Shown here: positions 40,793 to 49,379 of the stretch, piece after piece | Layout: the number at the start of each line of letters is the position of its first letter | Numbering within the stretch: position 1 is the first letter of the stretch | Assembly (NCBI GenBank): GCA_017441705.1 | Contig: JAFRWU010000028.1 | Span: 16,815 to 80,814, forward strand | DNA from: Clostridia bacterium | GTDB taxonomy: Bacteria; Bacillota; Clostridia; Oscillospirales; QAMX01 | Direction: 5' to 3' | DNA: 64,000 nt | Program-made: the position numbers and the translations under genes | The notes under the pieces: model-generated | Told to the model about the DNA's origin: nothing | The model's input: only the letters and a program-made list of their open reading frames with translations | The model's database searches: none

Positions 40793-41410
40793 TTAACCGG
40801 CCGCTTCGACGATCTTGATCATGGAAGCTTCGAGTCCGGTCTCCGATACGACGATGTCTTTGATTTTTGCGACGTCCTCGGCGCGGAGCTCGGCACCGGT
40901 CGGAGCAACGACGACGTTGCATCCGTTGCTGTTGATATAGGCGACGCAATCCTTGAAGCCTTTTGCCATCACAAGACCTTCTATCCGCGATTCGATCACG
41001 GTATTCGCGGCGAGAGCGGCGATCTCCTCCGAAGCGTTTGCTTTTGCCTCGGCGCTGGCCGTGGCGCTGGCTTCGGTGCTTTCCAGGATACTGACCGCTT
41101 CGTCCCTCGCCTGCTTTCTGGACAGTCTTGTGGCGTCAAAGAAATCGGCAAGGACCTCGTCTTTCTCCGTACGATCCGCCCCATCGCCTTGCGCCGCGGC
41201 TTCACGCGGGTCTGCGGCGTAGTTTTCGCCGAGGATCCTGCGGCTTTCCACGGCTTCGTATTCCGACGCCAGAGCTTTGCTTTCCGCTTCCGCATCGGCG
41301 TTCTGGTATTTCCAGTTGAGCCAGACGGCTCCGACGGCAAGCAGAGCGACGAGCGAAACGATAATCGTTCTTTTGCCCGGTTTCAGTTTCTTCCAATCAA
41401 TTTTCTTCAT
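40793..41410 (-). CDS. spoIIIAH: Stage III sporulation protein AH
   Basis: 205 aa from ATG 41410. One N-terminal membrane helix (TIIVSLVALLAVGAVWLNW), then an Ala/Glu-rich helical stretch and the ring-building domain ALAANTVIESRIEGLVMAKG through ASMIKIVEAAG, typical of SpoIIIAH. In Bacillus it bridges the intermembrane space and binds SpoIIQ from the forespore. Last gene of the operon. Confidence 0.93.
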   Translation of the reverse strand: MKKIDWKKLKPGKRTIIVSLVALLAVGAVWLNWKYQNADAEAESKALASEYEAVESRRILGENYAADPREAAAQGDGADRTEKDEVLADFFDATRLSRKQARDEAVSILESTEASATASAEAKANASEEIAALAANTVIESRIEGLVMAKGFKDCVAYINSNGCNVVVAPTGAELRAEDVAKIKDIVVSETGLEASMIKIVEAAG

Positions 41411-41430
41411 CGAACAACAATTCCTTTCTT

Positions 41431-41940
41431 TTATTTTTCCGCCATACGCTGTACCGAGATCCTGTCGCTCCCGATCCCGAGAAGACTTCCGACCGCCTCG
41501 GTCACCCAAAGCCTGACGCGCGGATCGTCGGCGCCGTCGCAAAGGATCAGAGCGCCGCGGTATACCGGAGATCTCTGCTCCCTGATCAAAGGCTGTTCCC
41601 CGGATGAAGACGATATTCTGGATATTTCGGTCTTCTCATCGCTTCCGCTTTCGGACTTGCTTACGCTTCCTTCGGTGACGTAAAGCGTCTCGGATGTTTT
41701 TTCCAGGGTCAGCATGACTTTGACTCTGCCTACGCCGTTTCCCCTTTCGAGGATCGATTCCAGCCTGTTCTCCGCGTCAGAAAGATCGAATTCCGATCCG
41801 GCCTTCAAAGACGCCTCCTTGTTTTCCCGTTTGCCGAAGGGAATGAGAATCAGAAGAAGTCCCAAAAGGGCGATCAAAACAGCAAACTTGTTTTTCCCGA
41901 AGAACGCGAGCAATTCCTCTTTTTTATGCCAAAGGCGCAT
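41431..41940 (-). CDS. spoIIIAG: Stage III sporulation protein AG
   Basis: 169 aa. Start MRLWHKKEELLAFFGKNKFAV leads into one helix (LIALLGLLLILIPFG), then DAENRLESILERGNGVGRVKVMLTLEKT and later RVRLWVTEAVGSLLGIGSDRI, the ring-building motif that forms a large channel ring in the feeding tube. Standard length for Clostridia. Confidence 0.93.
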   Translation of the reverse strand: MRLWHKKEELLAFFGKNKFAVLIALLGLLLILIPFGKRENKEASLKAGSEFDLSDAENRLESILERGNGVGRVKVMLTLEKTSETLYVTEGSVSKSESGSDEKTEISRISSSSGEQPLIREQRSPVYRGALILCDGADDPRVRLWVTEAVGSLLGIGSDRISVQRMAEK

Positions 41941-41977
41941 ATCCTCCTCCCTCTACGTCAACTTGTATGCGAAAACG

Positions 41978-42460
41978 TCACCGGATATGCTTCTGCCTTT
42001 TCAGCGGAATGCCCAGCGTTTTTCGCATCCATTCCTTGAGCGCTGTCACGGAGTCCTCCTCATCGGGCCTTTGCCGGTATGTAATGGTGACTCCGTATAG
42101 ATAGATATCTCCGTTTTCGTCAATGGCGGGATCGCAGTCTGCTTTGATTTCAAGAGACAGCTCTTCGGCCTTCTTTTCGATCAGAGCGCCGGCATACTGA
42201 CGTATCAGCGTCAGCGCTTCTTTTTCCGCGTCCTGTTCAGCCATACGCATTTTTTCTTCCAGGCTTTCCCGGTAAGATGCAGCCGCTCCTCCGGCGTTCA
42301 GGGCTGCAGGGACGATGCCGGGAAGGATCGTGAAAAACAGAAGCGCGCAAGCCACCATACCTCCGATCCTTTTCGGACCTCCTTCCGGCATGACGGCGAG
42401 GAGAAGCGAAACGAGAAGCCCGGAGCCGAGGAGCGGCGAAAGCCAGTTGGAAGATTCCAC
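41978..42460 (-). CDS. spoIIIAF: Stage III sporulation protein AF
   Basis: 160 aa from GTG 42460, three bases downstream of the spoIIIAE stop; an apparent 374-codon frame extending upstream belongs to other frames of spoIIIAE. Two N-terminal helices (LLGSGLLVSLLLAVM and GGMVACALLFFTILPGI), then a cytoplasmic or intermembrane domain with YLYGVTITYR. Family assignment rests on position, topology and the ring-building-like C-terminus. Confidence 0.85.
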   Translation of the reverse strand: MESSNWLSPLLGSGLLVSLLLAVMPEGGPKRIGGMVACALLFFTILPGIVPAALNAGGAAASYRESLEEKMRMAEQDAEKEALTLIRQYAGALIEKKAEELSLEIKADCDPAIDENGDIYLYGVTITYRQRPDEEDSVTALKEWMRKTLGIPLKRQKHIR

Positions 42461-42462
42461 GA

Positions 42463-43470
42463 TCAGCCCCCCAAATACAGAAATGCGGCGAGCAGGACGA
42501 GCGTCCCGATCAGCATAAGCGAAGCAGTCATGGCAAAGAGCAGGGTATAAACGTCCGAAGCCGTACGCACGAAACCGGCAATGCTTTCTCCCCCGAGCGG
42601 CGCGGCCAGAAAAGAAGCTGTCCGGAAAACGAGCGCAAACACTCCGATCTGAATCAACGGCGACAGGATCGCCGCCGCCAGCGCGAGAACGGCTCCGGTT
42701 CCCGCAGCGCTGCGCGTCAAGGAGGCCATGGCGCAGATGCTCTCCGCGGCTTCGGCTGCAATGCTCCCCACGACGGGGATGGAAGAGCTGACGGCAAGCT
42801 TCAGCCCTCTCCTGACCGCGGCGCCCGCAACGATCCCGTATGTTTTGACAAAGCCCGTATACCCGATAAAGACGGTCAGCGTCATACGAAGGAAAAAAGT
42901 CAGAAGCGCCGAAAGCGACTTCCCCGCCTCCGTCAGCATTTCGCTTTGAAATGCTGACGCTGTTGCCGCAAGGATCAGGATCCCGGAGGCTGCCGGAAGC
43001 AGAAGGTCCCGGATCACTCCCGCAGCGATATCCGCGGCGAGAAGGTACACGGCCTCTGAAGCGAGAGCATCCGCACCTTTCCCGGCGATCGCCGAGGCGC
43101 ACGAAAGCGTCGGAAGAGACGTGCGAATCACCGTCATCATGTCGTCGGAGGCGGTTCTGACCGCAGAGAGAAAACCGTCGGTATCGGTAAACAGAAACAG
43201 AAAGGCCGAGAAAACGCCGGCCGCCCGAAACAGACGTTCAGGCGCTTTCCCCTTTTCCAGAAGACTCTCTGCGACGCCGACGATCAAGGTGATCCCGAGA
43301 AGCTTCATTACGCTCCCGGCCGCCGCCTGGAACGCGGGAAATACGGCGTCGGCTGCGTTTTTCAGGAGAGGCGCGATCGCATCGGTCTCCGCTGCCGAAG
43401 CCTTATACGCCGTAAAGGAAAACAGAAGCGCAAAAAGAAGGATTGGCCGAAGCGCTTTCACGAAAAGCAT
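42463..43470 (-). CDS. spoIIIAE: Stage III sporulation protein AE
   Basis: 335 aa from ATG 43470, 13 bases inside the spoIIIAD end. The protein starts with a signal-like segment (LLFALLFSFTAYKASA) and has about eight further hydrophobic helices; FIGYTGFVKTYGIVAGAAVRR and SIPVVGSIAAEAAES are strongly conserved SpoIIIAE segments. A longer in-frame extension upstream (to 43899) lies over spoIIIAD and has no signal, so it is not used. Slightly shorter than Bacillus SpoIIIAE. Confidence 0.92.
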   Translation of the reverse strand: MLFVKALRPILLFALLFSFTAYKASAAETDAIAPLLKNAADAVFPAFQAAAGSVMKLLGITLIVGVAESLLEKGKAPERLFRAAGVFSAFLFLFTDTDGFLSAVRTASDDMMTVIRTSLPTLSCASAIAGKGADALASEAVYLLAADIAAGVIRDLLLPAASGILILAATASAFQSEMLTEAGKSLSALLTFFLRMTLTVFIGYTGFVKTYGIVAGAAVRRGLKLAVSSSIPVVGSIAAEAAESICAMASLTRSAAGTGAVLALAAAILSPLIQIGVFALVFRTASFLAAPLGGESIAGFVRTASDVYTLLFAMTASLMLIGTLVLLAAFLYLGG

Positions 43471-43850
43471 CCGACCGCCGCTTCGAAAATCCTTTTCAGG
43501 ACGGGAAGCGCCAGGATCAGTGAAGAGGCGGTCCCGAGAAGCTCTACGGCATATGCCAGCGCATTCTGCCCGGCATCCCGGGCCGTCTCCGCGCCGAGGC
43601 GTGAAGCCACCGACGCAAACGCGATCTTCACGAGCGTTTCCGCAAGCGTTTGACCGTATGGCGAGGCGAGCGTGAGAAAAGAAGCTTCTTCCCGAATCGT
43701 CCGAAGCCAGAGTATGAGCTGATGCAAAAGAAGAGCCGTCGTGGCGGCTCCCGCGAGAAAGGCGAATTCCGGGTTTCCCCTGCGCAGGAGCATGACGCAG
43801 AGAATTCCCAAAAGCGCCGCGCCGATCAGCCGGAAGAGTTCTTCCGTCAA
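43458..43850 (-). CDS. spoIIIAD: Stage III sporulation protein AD
   Basis: 130 aa from TTG 43850, which overlaps the spoIIIAC stop (TTGA). Three to four helices; LLRRGNPEFAFLAGAATTALLL and GAETARDAGQNALAYAVELLGT are typical. Membrane subunit of the SpoIIIA feeding-tube complex. Confidence 0.9.
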   Translation of the reverse strand: MTEELFRLIGAALLGILCVMLLRRGNPEFAFLAGAATTALLLHQLILWLRTIREEASFLTLASPYGQTLAETLVKIAFASVASRLGAETARDAGQNALAYAVELLGTASSLILALPVLKRIFEAAVGCFS

Positions 43851-44047
43851 AACCCGAATACCGTATGGATCTTTTCAAACAGAGACCGGATCTGATCAAG
43901 CAGCATAAACAGGACCACGATCAGTCCTGCGAGCGTCGTCAACAGGGCTTGCTCCTCGCGACCCGAACGAATCAGGAGCTGATTCAGCAGCGCAACCGCC
44001 AGTCCGACGGCTGCAATTCGAAAAATCAGGTCTACCCCATGTCGCAT
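43847..44047 (-). CDS. spoIIIAC: Stage III sporulation protein AC
   Basis: 66 aa, two helices: VDLIFRIAAVGLAVALLNQLL and ALLTTLAGLIVVLFMLL, with DQIRSLFEKIHTVFGF at the end. Matches SpoIIIAC in length and in the FRIAAVG-x-NQLL pattern. Lies between spoIIIAB and spoIIIAD. Confidence 0.92.
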   Translation of the reverse strand: MRHGVDLIFRIAAVGLAVALLNQLLIRSGREEQALLTTLAGLIVVLFMLLDQIRSLFEKIHTVFGF

Positions 44048-44064
44048 TCACCCTTCGTATCGAT

Positions 44065-44508
44065 TTACCACAGAAGCAAAACAAGTATCAAAAGGACCGT
44101 CGGATACAGCGGCAGACGAAGCTTCCTTTCCAGCTCGATCGTCCGGGAAAGACGTTCTTCTTCCGCAGCGGCCGCGTTCTGGTAAACGCCGGTCAGTCTG
44201 ATCCCCTCCTCGACCGTAGCGCGCGATAACAGAGAGACGTAGTCTTTTATGATATCGCCCGCTTTGCCCCATTCCTGGATCCCGGCGGCGATTTCGTCAA
44301 GCGTCAGGCGTCTCCGGCTGTCGCCGTTCCAGAAAGAGGAGACCATTTCGTCGGCGGGACAGGCACGGCAGGAGATCTCTGTGGATGCAAGCTGCAGGAA
44401 CTCGCATACGTCGCGCGCCGCGCGTTTTTCCCTTTCCAGAGACCGGATCCTGCCCGCGGGGATCAGAACCGAAGCCAGAAGCAGCAGCAAGACGCCGGCG
44501 ACCTTCAT
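44065..44508 (-). CDS. spoIIIAB: Stage III sporulation protein AB
   Basis: 147 aa, about 20 shorter than Bacillus SpoIIIAB. N-terminal helix (VAGVLLLLLASVLIPAG), a helical middle resembling GspF, and a C-terminal helix (LYPTVLLILVLLLW). The start is directly at the end of spoIIIAA. Likely anchors the ATPase to the membrane channel. Confidence 0.9.
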   Translation of the reverse strand: MKVAGVLLLLLASVLIPAGRIRSLEREKRAARDVCEFLQLASTEISCRACPADEMVSSFWNGDSRRRLTLDEIAAGIQEWGKAGDIIKDYVSLLSRATVEEGIRLTGVYQNAAAAEEERLSRTIELERKLRLPLYPTVLLILVLLLW

Positions 44509-45375
44509 TCAGAACACGCCCGCATGATATTTCCTCTTCCCTTTATCCAACAGAATCAAAACGTATTTCCGGAAGACTCCCGACGCGACCATACGACGCG
44601 AGAGCTCTCTTTTTTCAAAGTCTTCGCGGGATTCGGCATGCGCCGTTGCAAGAAGCCTGACGCCGAGATGGGAGATGGTCAGCGCGGCGCGTCCGTCTTC
44701 GGGGGAAGATATTTCATCGCAGGCGATCACGTCCGGCGCCATAGAACGAAGAAGCATCATCATGCCGTCGCTCCGGCAGCCGCCGGACAGCACGTCGGTG
44801 CGCGGACCGAGATCATACGCGGGCTTTCCGCGGATCGATCCCGCGATCTCAAACCTGTCGTCGGCTACCGATACGTTGAAGCCGGACAGGGACAGCCTTC
44901 TGATCATGCTGCGAAGCAGCGTCGTTTTGCCGTAGCCCGGAGGCGACAGGATCAGCGTGCTCTGAAATCCTTCCGGATAGATTTCGCGGAATTCATCCCG
45001 GGAAAGGCATTCGTAGACACGCGGAAGCCTGATACACAGAGAGGATACGTCGCGAAAGCCTTCTCCGGTTACCGTGGCGCAGATTCCGAGTCTGCCGCCG
45101 CCGGGAAGCGGAAGCCACCCGTTTTTCAAAGGCTTTTCAAAGGAATACGCCGAATACCTGACCGCGCGCATCACGATCTCCTCCAGATGCCGCGATTCCG
45201 GACAGGCTCCCTCCAGGCCGATCTCTCTTCCGCCGGATCTGATTACCGGGAGGGATCCGGCTCTGAGACGGATCTCCTCCGGAAGCTCGCCGGAACATGC
45301 GCGGGAAATCCTGTCGCAGAGGATGCTCCCGAGAAGTGTTTGAAGCTCCGGAGAAAAGAGGAATTCCTCGTTCAT
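44509..45375 (-). CDS. spoIIIAA: Stage III sporulation protein AA, secretion-type ATPase
   Basis: 288 aa. PilB/GspE-like ATPase: Walker A in SPPGYGKTTLLRSM, Walker B in APDVIACDEISSPED, and GVRLLATAHAESRED with the conserved His. It energises the SpoIIIA-SpoIIQ feeding tube in the mother cell. First gene of a complete AA-AB-AC-AD-AE-AF-AG-AH operon, divergent from an aminotransferase gene. Confidence 0.95.
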   Translation of the reverse strand: MNEEFLFSPELQTLLGSILCDRISRACSGELPEEIRLRAGSLPVIRSGGREIGLEGACPESRHLEEIVMRAVRYSAYSFEKPLKNGWLPLPGGGRLGICATVTGEGFRDVSSLCIRLPRVYECLSRDEFREIYPEGFQSTLILSPPGYGKTTLLRSMIRRLSLSGFNVSVADDRFEIAGSIRGKPAYDLGPRTDVLSGGCRSDGMMMLLRSMAPDVIACDEISSPEDGRAALTISHLGVRLLATAHAESREDFEKRELSRRMVASGVFRKYVLILLDKGKRKYHAGVF

Positions 45376-45394
45376 GCCGCATTCTCCTTTCTTC

Positions 45395-45432
45395 CGCTTT
45401 ACTATATGAGGACTTGCCTTTGTTTAGACCCG
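45395..45432 (-). promoter_or_regulatory. Candidate sigma-E promoter of spoIIIA operon
   Basis: On the minus strand CATATAGT (45408-45401) is a possible sigma-E -10 box, with GTCTAAA about 14 bases upstream as a poor -35. No sigma-A promoter was found here, which fits mother-cell control. Confidence 0.4.
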
Positions 45433-45460
45433 GAATGCAGAATGGGGATGAAGCTTATCC

Positions 45461-45489
45461 TTGCATTCTCCGGGCGAACATGCTATACT
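45461..45489 (+). promoter_or_regulatory. Sigma-A promoter of aminotransferase-trpS
   Basis: TTGCAT at 45461-45466, 17-base spacer, TATACT at 45484-45489. Confidence 0.8.
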
Positions 45490-45537
45490 TTATGCATAGA
45501 TTATCCGCGGGAGAATCCGCGAAAGGCAGGTCGGCAT

Positions 45538-46737
45538 ATGCAGAACGTCCCGTATTCCCATCGTATTTCCCAGGTCGCGCCCTCCGCGATCAGGGAAATC
45601 CTGAAGGTTACCCAGGACCCCACCGTGATATCCTTTGCAGCCGGCAACCCGGCGACAGAATCCTTCCCCGCCGGGGAATTCAGCGCGATCATCGACAGGA
45701 TCCTCCGGGAATCGCCGGGAAGCGCGCTTCAATACGGCATCTCCGAAGGATACGCCCCGCTGCGGGAAAACCTGAAATCCTATCTGAAAAGCAAATACGG
45801 CATCGGACGCGATTTTGACGATACGATCATCGTGACCGGCGGTCAGCAGGGAATCGAAATGACTGCAAAGACCCTGCTCAACGACGGCGATACGCTTGTA
45901 TGCGAGGAACCGAGCTTTCTCGGCGCGCTCAACGCCTTCCGCTCCTATGACGCCGTGCTGAAAAGCGCGCCGGTCGAAAAAGACGGAATGGACCTCGAAC
46001 GACTGGAGGCGATCCTCAAAGAAGACAAGCGCGTCAAGCTTGTCTACGTGATCCCCACTTTCCAGAATCCTTCGGGAAGAGTCATGAGCCTTGAAAAAAG
46101 AAAAGGGCTTCTGTCTCTTGCGGAAAAGTATCATTTCATGATTCTGGAAGACAACCCGTATTACGACCTCCGTTACGAGGGAGAGCCGGTCCCGACGATT
46201 AAAAACATGGACGATAAAGGATACGTCGTTTACTGCGGATCCTTCTCCAAGGTCCTGGCTCCGGGGATACGCGTCGGATACGTGACGGCGCCGGATTGGA
46301 TGATCGCAAAGCTGACCGTCGCCAAACAGCTTTCAGACGTGCACACGAACCTTCTGATGCAGATGACGGTGGATCGCTATATGAGAGAGATCGGACTGGA
46401 TCGTCATATAGAGGATATCCTGAGAATCAACGTCAGAAAGCGCGACCTGATGCTGGCCGCGCTGGAGGAGAACTGCCACGGGTTTATGGATATCGAGCGT
46501 CCCTTCGGCGGGCTTTTCATCTGGGCCGTTCTTCCCGAAGGGTACGACGGGACCCGCCTTTGCAGGATCGCCGGATCCTACAAGGTGGCGGCGGTCCCGG
46601 GCGCATCCTTCTGCGTGGACGACGCCAAGCCTTATCCCGCCATACGTCTGAATTTTTCGCTTCCCACCGCCGAACAGATCGAAAAAGGATGCGCTCTTCT
46701 GGGCAAGGCGTGCGAAGCATATCGAAAAGAGGTGTGA
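45538..46737 (+). CDS. PLP-dependent aminotransferase, LysN/2-aminoadipate type (fold I)
   Basis: 399 aa from ATG 45538; an open frame continues upstream over the divergent spoIIIAA and is not used. It has the fold type I features: VTGGQQGIEMTAKTLLN, YVIPTFQNPSGRVMS, ILEDNPYYDLRYEG, the PLP lysine in CGSFSKVLAPGIRVGY, and the arginine in IRLNFSLP near the end. The group without a GntR domain includes LysN, ArAT and kynurenine/2-aminoadipate aminotransferases; the substrate cannot be assigned, although aromatic or branched amino acids would be usual. It precedes trpS with a two-base gap, in one operon. Confidence 0.9.
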   Translation: MQNVPYSHRISQVAPSAIREILKVTQDPTVISFAAGNPATESFPAGEFSAIIDRILRESPGSALQYGISEGYAPLRENLKSYLKSKYGIGRDFDDTIIVTGGQQGIEMTAKTLLNDGDTLVCEEPSFLGALNAFRSYDAVLKSAPVEKDGMDLERLEAILKEDKRVKLVYVIPTFQNPSGRVMSLEKRKGLLSLAEKYHFMILEDNPYYDLRYEGEPVPTIKNMDDKGYVVYCGSFSKVLAPGIRVGYVTAPDWMIAKLTVAKQLSDVHTNLLMQMTVDRYMREIGLDRHIEDILRINVRKRDLMLAALEENCHGFMDIERPFGGLFIWAVLPEGYDGTRLCRIAGSYKVAAVPGASFCVDDAKPYPAIRLNFSLPTAEQIEKGCALLGKACEAYRKEV

Positions 46738-46739
46738 TC

Positions 46740-47744
46740 ATGGAGAATCAGGAAAGAAAGAAGCGGATCCTTTCCGCCATCAAGCCGTCCGGCGACCTTA
46801 CGCTCGGTTCCTATATGGGAGCGATCAAAAACTGGATCGGTTTTCAGGACAGCTTTGACTGCCTTTACTGTGTTGCCGATCTGCATGCCATAACCGTACG
46901 CCAGGACCCGAAGGAGCTTCGGCGCCGCTCTCTGGAGCAGCTTGCGGCATACCTTTCCGCGGGGATCGACTATCGCAAGAGCATCGTCTTTATCCAGAGC
47001 CACGTCGCCGCCCACGCTGAACTGTCCTGGATCCTCGGATGCTACGCCATGTTCGGCGAATTGTCCCGCATGACTCAGTTCAAAGACAAATCGCAGAAGA
47101 ATGCGGACAATATCAACGCGGGGCTTTTCACCTACCCCGTTCTGATGGCGTCGGATATCCTGATCTACAACGCGGATCTCGTGCCTGTGGGCGACGATCA
47201 GAAGCAGCATGTGGAACTGACCCGCGATATCGCAAACCGCTTCAACAGTGTTTATGGAAACGTATTCACTCTGCCGGAGGCTTTTGTCGCTCCGGTTGGC
47301 GCCCGCATCATGAGCCTGCAGTCCCCTGAAAACAAGATGAGCAAATCGGAAAGCGATCCCAACGGCTGCGTGCTCCTGATGGACAAGCCGGACGATATCA
47401 TGCGCAAATTCAAGCGGGCCGTAACCGACAGCGGCCGGGAGATCCGGTTTGACAGAGAAAACAAGCCGGGCGTCTCCAATCTGATCGAGATCTATTCTGC
47501 CGCCGCAGGGATTTCCAGAGAAGAAACCGAAGCCCGCTTTGAGGGGAAAAGCTACGGAGAATTCAAGCCTGCCGTCGGAGAGGCCGTTGTCGAACTGCTT
47601 CGTCCCATCCGGGAAAACGCGGAGAGCCTTCTTCGTGACAAAGCGGAGCTGGAACGGATCTACAAAGAAGGCGCGGAACGCGCCGCCGCTCTCGCTGCCC
47701 GCACGCTGAACAAGGTCAAGAAAAAAGTCGGCCTGATTGTCTAA
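46740..47744 (+). CDS. trpS: Tryptophanyl-tRNA synthetase
   Basis: 334 aa from ATG 46740, two bases after the aminotransferase stop. Class I synthetase: PSGDLTLGSYMGAIKNW (the HIGH loop form TxGxxxG), CVADLHAITV, LLMDKPDDIMRKFKRAVTDS, and the KMSKS motif MSKSESDPN. Full length. No T-box leader is in front, so its expression follows the aminotransferase promoter. Confidence 0.96.
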   Translation: MENQERKKRILSAIKPSGDLTLGSYMGAIKNWIGFQDSFDCLYCVADLHAITVRQDPKELRRRSLEQLAAYLSAGIDYRKSIVFIQSHVAAHAELSWILGCYAMFGELSRMTQFKDKSQKNADNINAGLFTYPVLMASDILIYNADLVPVGDDQKQHVELTRDIANRFNSVYGNVFTLPEAFVAPVGARIMSLQSPENKMSKSESDPNGCVLLMDKPDDIMRKFKRAVTDSGREIRFDRENKPGVSNLIEIYSAAAGISREETEARFEGKSYGEFKPAVGEAVVELLRPIRENAESLLRDKAELERIYKEGAERAAALAARTLNKVKKKVGLIV

Positions 47745-47833
47745 GCGAAGGCTTTCCGGCCGGAAAACAGAATATGGAAAGGCCGCGCATCATATAGTTT
47801 TTCAGATATCTTCATTGAGGAGCTGAAAAGCAT

Positions 47834-48490
47834 ATGAGCGCGGCCCATTTCAATTCGGTGCATCTCGCGGGACGGGTGATCGATCCGCCCTCGTTTTCTC
47901 ATGCAAGTCACGGAAAAACGATTTTTCGCTTTTCCCTTTCAACCGAAAGGCTTTCGGGTGTGTGCGACGAGATACCGGTCATTTGCCGGGAAGAGGTCCT
48001 CTCCCCTTTTTGCCCGACTGCCGGAATGAGAGTCGCGCTGGAGGGAGAGATCCGCTCCTTCAATAACCGCTCCGGGAAAGGCGCAAAGCTCTGCCTTGCG
48101 GTATTCGCCCACAACGTCGATGAAACGGAAGAACGGGACAGCAACGCCGTTATGCTGGCCGGCGCCATCTGCAAGAAGCCGGTATATCGCGAAACGCCTC
48201 TCGGACGGGAGATTGCCGACGTCATGCTGGCGGTCAACAGACGGTATCGAAGAAGCGATTATATCCCGGTGATTCTGTGGGGACAATGCGCGCGATATGC
48301 CGAAACGCTGCCGGTCGGAGCTTATCTTGCCTTCGACGGACGCATGCAGAGCCGCCGTTATCTCAAAAAGACGGAAGAAGGAAATGAGACGCGCATCGCC
48401 TATGAAGTATCCGTCTCCCATTTGATCGAGGAAATAACGGGAACGGCTGAAAACGCCGCGGCGGCGGTGAAAAGAGACGCTTCATCGTGA
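47834..48490 (+). CDS. Tandem OB-fold single-stranded-DNA-binding-like protein
   Basis: 218 aa, ATG 47834 with GAGGAG 11 bases upstream. Two SSB-like OB folds in a row: first NSVHLAGRVIDPPSFSHASHG, second AVMLAGAICKKPVYRETPLGREI with VNRRYRRSDYIPVILWGQ and a closing VGAYLAFDGRMQSRRYL. Each lacks the long C-terminal acidic tail of house-keeping SSB. The pattern resembles double-OB clostridial proteins labelled SSB. A role in DNA metabolism is likely, a precise partner is not visible. It ends at a bidirectional terminator. Confidence 0.78.
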   Translation: MSAAHFNSVHLAGRVIDPPSFSHASHGKTIFRFSLSTERLSGVCDEIPVICREEVLSPFCPTAGMRVALEGEIRSFNNRSGKGAKLCLAVFAHNVDETEERDSNAVMLAGAICKKPVYRETPLGREIADVMLAVNRRYRRSDYIPVILWGQCARYAETLPVGAYLAFDGRMQSRRYLKKTEEGNETRIAYEVSVSHLIEEITGTAENAAAAVKRDASS

Positions 48491-48516
48491 AATACGCGCG
48501 CCTGCGGCCGATACGC

Positions 48517-48556
48517 AAAAAAAGATCCGCGGAACCGGGACCGCGGATCTTTTTTT
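48517..48556. terminator. Bidirectional terminator between SSB-like gene and proC
   Basis: AAAAAAGATCCGCGG pairs with CCGCGGATCTTTTTT over an eight-base loop, with T runs on both strands. Confidence 0.94.
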
Positions 48557-48565
48557 CGGATGAAT

Positions 48566-49369
48566 TCAGCTTTTTCCGAGTTCCACCGTGCGGCGGAACG
48601 CCGCGTCTACGGCGTCCATCGCGCCTGCGCGCGCGCCGCTCTTTTCGAGGGCGGCAACGCCTTCTATGGTGCTGCCGGCCGGCGAACAGACCGCCTGCCG
48701 GAGAGCCGCAGGGTCTTCTCCGCTTTCCTTGAGAAGCGAAGCCGTGCCGAGAAAGGTGCGGACCGTCATCTCCCGCGCCATATCGGACGAAAGCCCGCTT
48801 CGGATACCGGCGGCGATCATCGCTTCCATCCAGAGACAGATAAAGGCGGGACCGCAGCCGATCAGAGCGCATCCGGCGTCTATTTTATTCTCGTCGATCC
48901 TCAGACAGAGTCCGGCTTCCTTCATCAGGCCGAGGAAACCGGCCTCGTCTTCTTCCGTGACGTTTTTGTCGGGCGTATAAAGAATCACGCCTTCTCCCGT
49001 CGAGACGGGAAGATTGGGGAGGATGCGGATGATTTTTGCGCCGGGGAAATATCCGGAAAGCGATGCAAGAGAGATCCCGGCAGCCATGCTGACCAGGATC
49101 GGGGAATCCGTGCGTGCAAGAAACGCGTCTCTGATCTCTTCCGCAGTTTCTTTCATTCCCTGCGGCTTTACGCCGAGGAAAAGATAGCGGCTTTCCGAAG
49201 CCGTCCGAAGGGTTTCCGCAGGTACCGTTCCGAAATCGTTCCGCAGAGCCGAGACTTTTCCTGCGTCACGGTCGGAAGTCAAAACCTCGCTTCCGCCGAC
49301 GGCGCGCGCCGCGGCGCCGGCCAGAGCGCCGCCCATGTGACCGCATCCGATAAAACCAGCCTTGAACAT
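48566..49369 (-). CDS. proC: Pyrroline-5-carboxylate reductase
   Basis: 267 aa from ATG 49369 behind GAGGG. Last step of proline synthesis. Rossmann loop AGFIGCGHMGGALA, then VKPQGMKE, RILPNLPVSTGEGVI, GCGPAFICLWMEA, and the C-terminal SPAGSTIEGVAALE of P5C reductases. Third gene of proB-proA-proC, 10 bases after proA. Confidence 0.95.
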   Translation of the reverse strand: MFKAGFIGCGHMGGALAGAAARAVGGSEVLTSDRDAGKVSALRNDFGTVPAETLRTASESRYLFLGVKPQGMKETAEEIRDAFLARTDSPILVSMAAGISLASLSGYFPGAKIIRILPNLPVSTGEGVILYTPDKNVTEEDEAGFLGLMKEAGLCLRIDENKIDAGCALIGCGPAFICLWMEAMIAAGIRSGLSSDMAREMTVRTFLGTASLLKESGEDPAALRQAVCSPAGSTIEGVAALEKSGARAGAMDAVDAAFRRTVELGKS

Positions 49370-49379
49370 GTTTTTTCCC

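Noticed and set aside
42461..43102. Extension of spoIIIAF to a 374-codon frame
   Set aside because: It overlaps spoIIIAE entirely and the reading is arginine-rich without family features; the GTG at 42460 has the expected place.
44524..45537. Long in-frame extension upstream of the aminotransferase
   Set aside because: It lies opposite spoIIIAA; the promoter at 45461-45489 and ATG 45538 define the gene.
47745..47833. Palindrome TTTCCGGCCGGAAA after trpS as terminator
   Set aside because: The stem is self-complementary without a loop, and no T tract follows.
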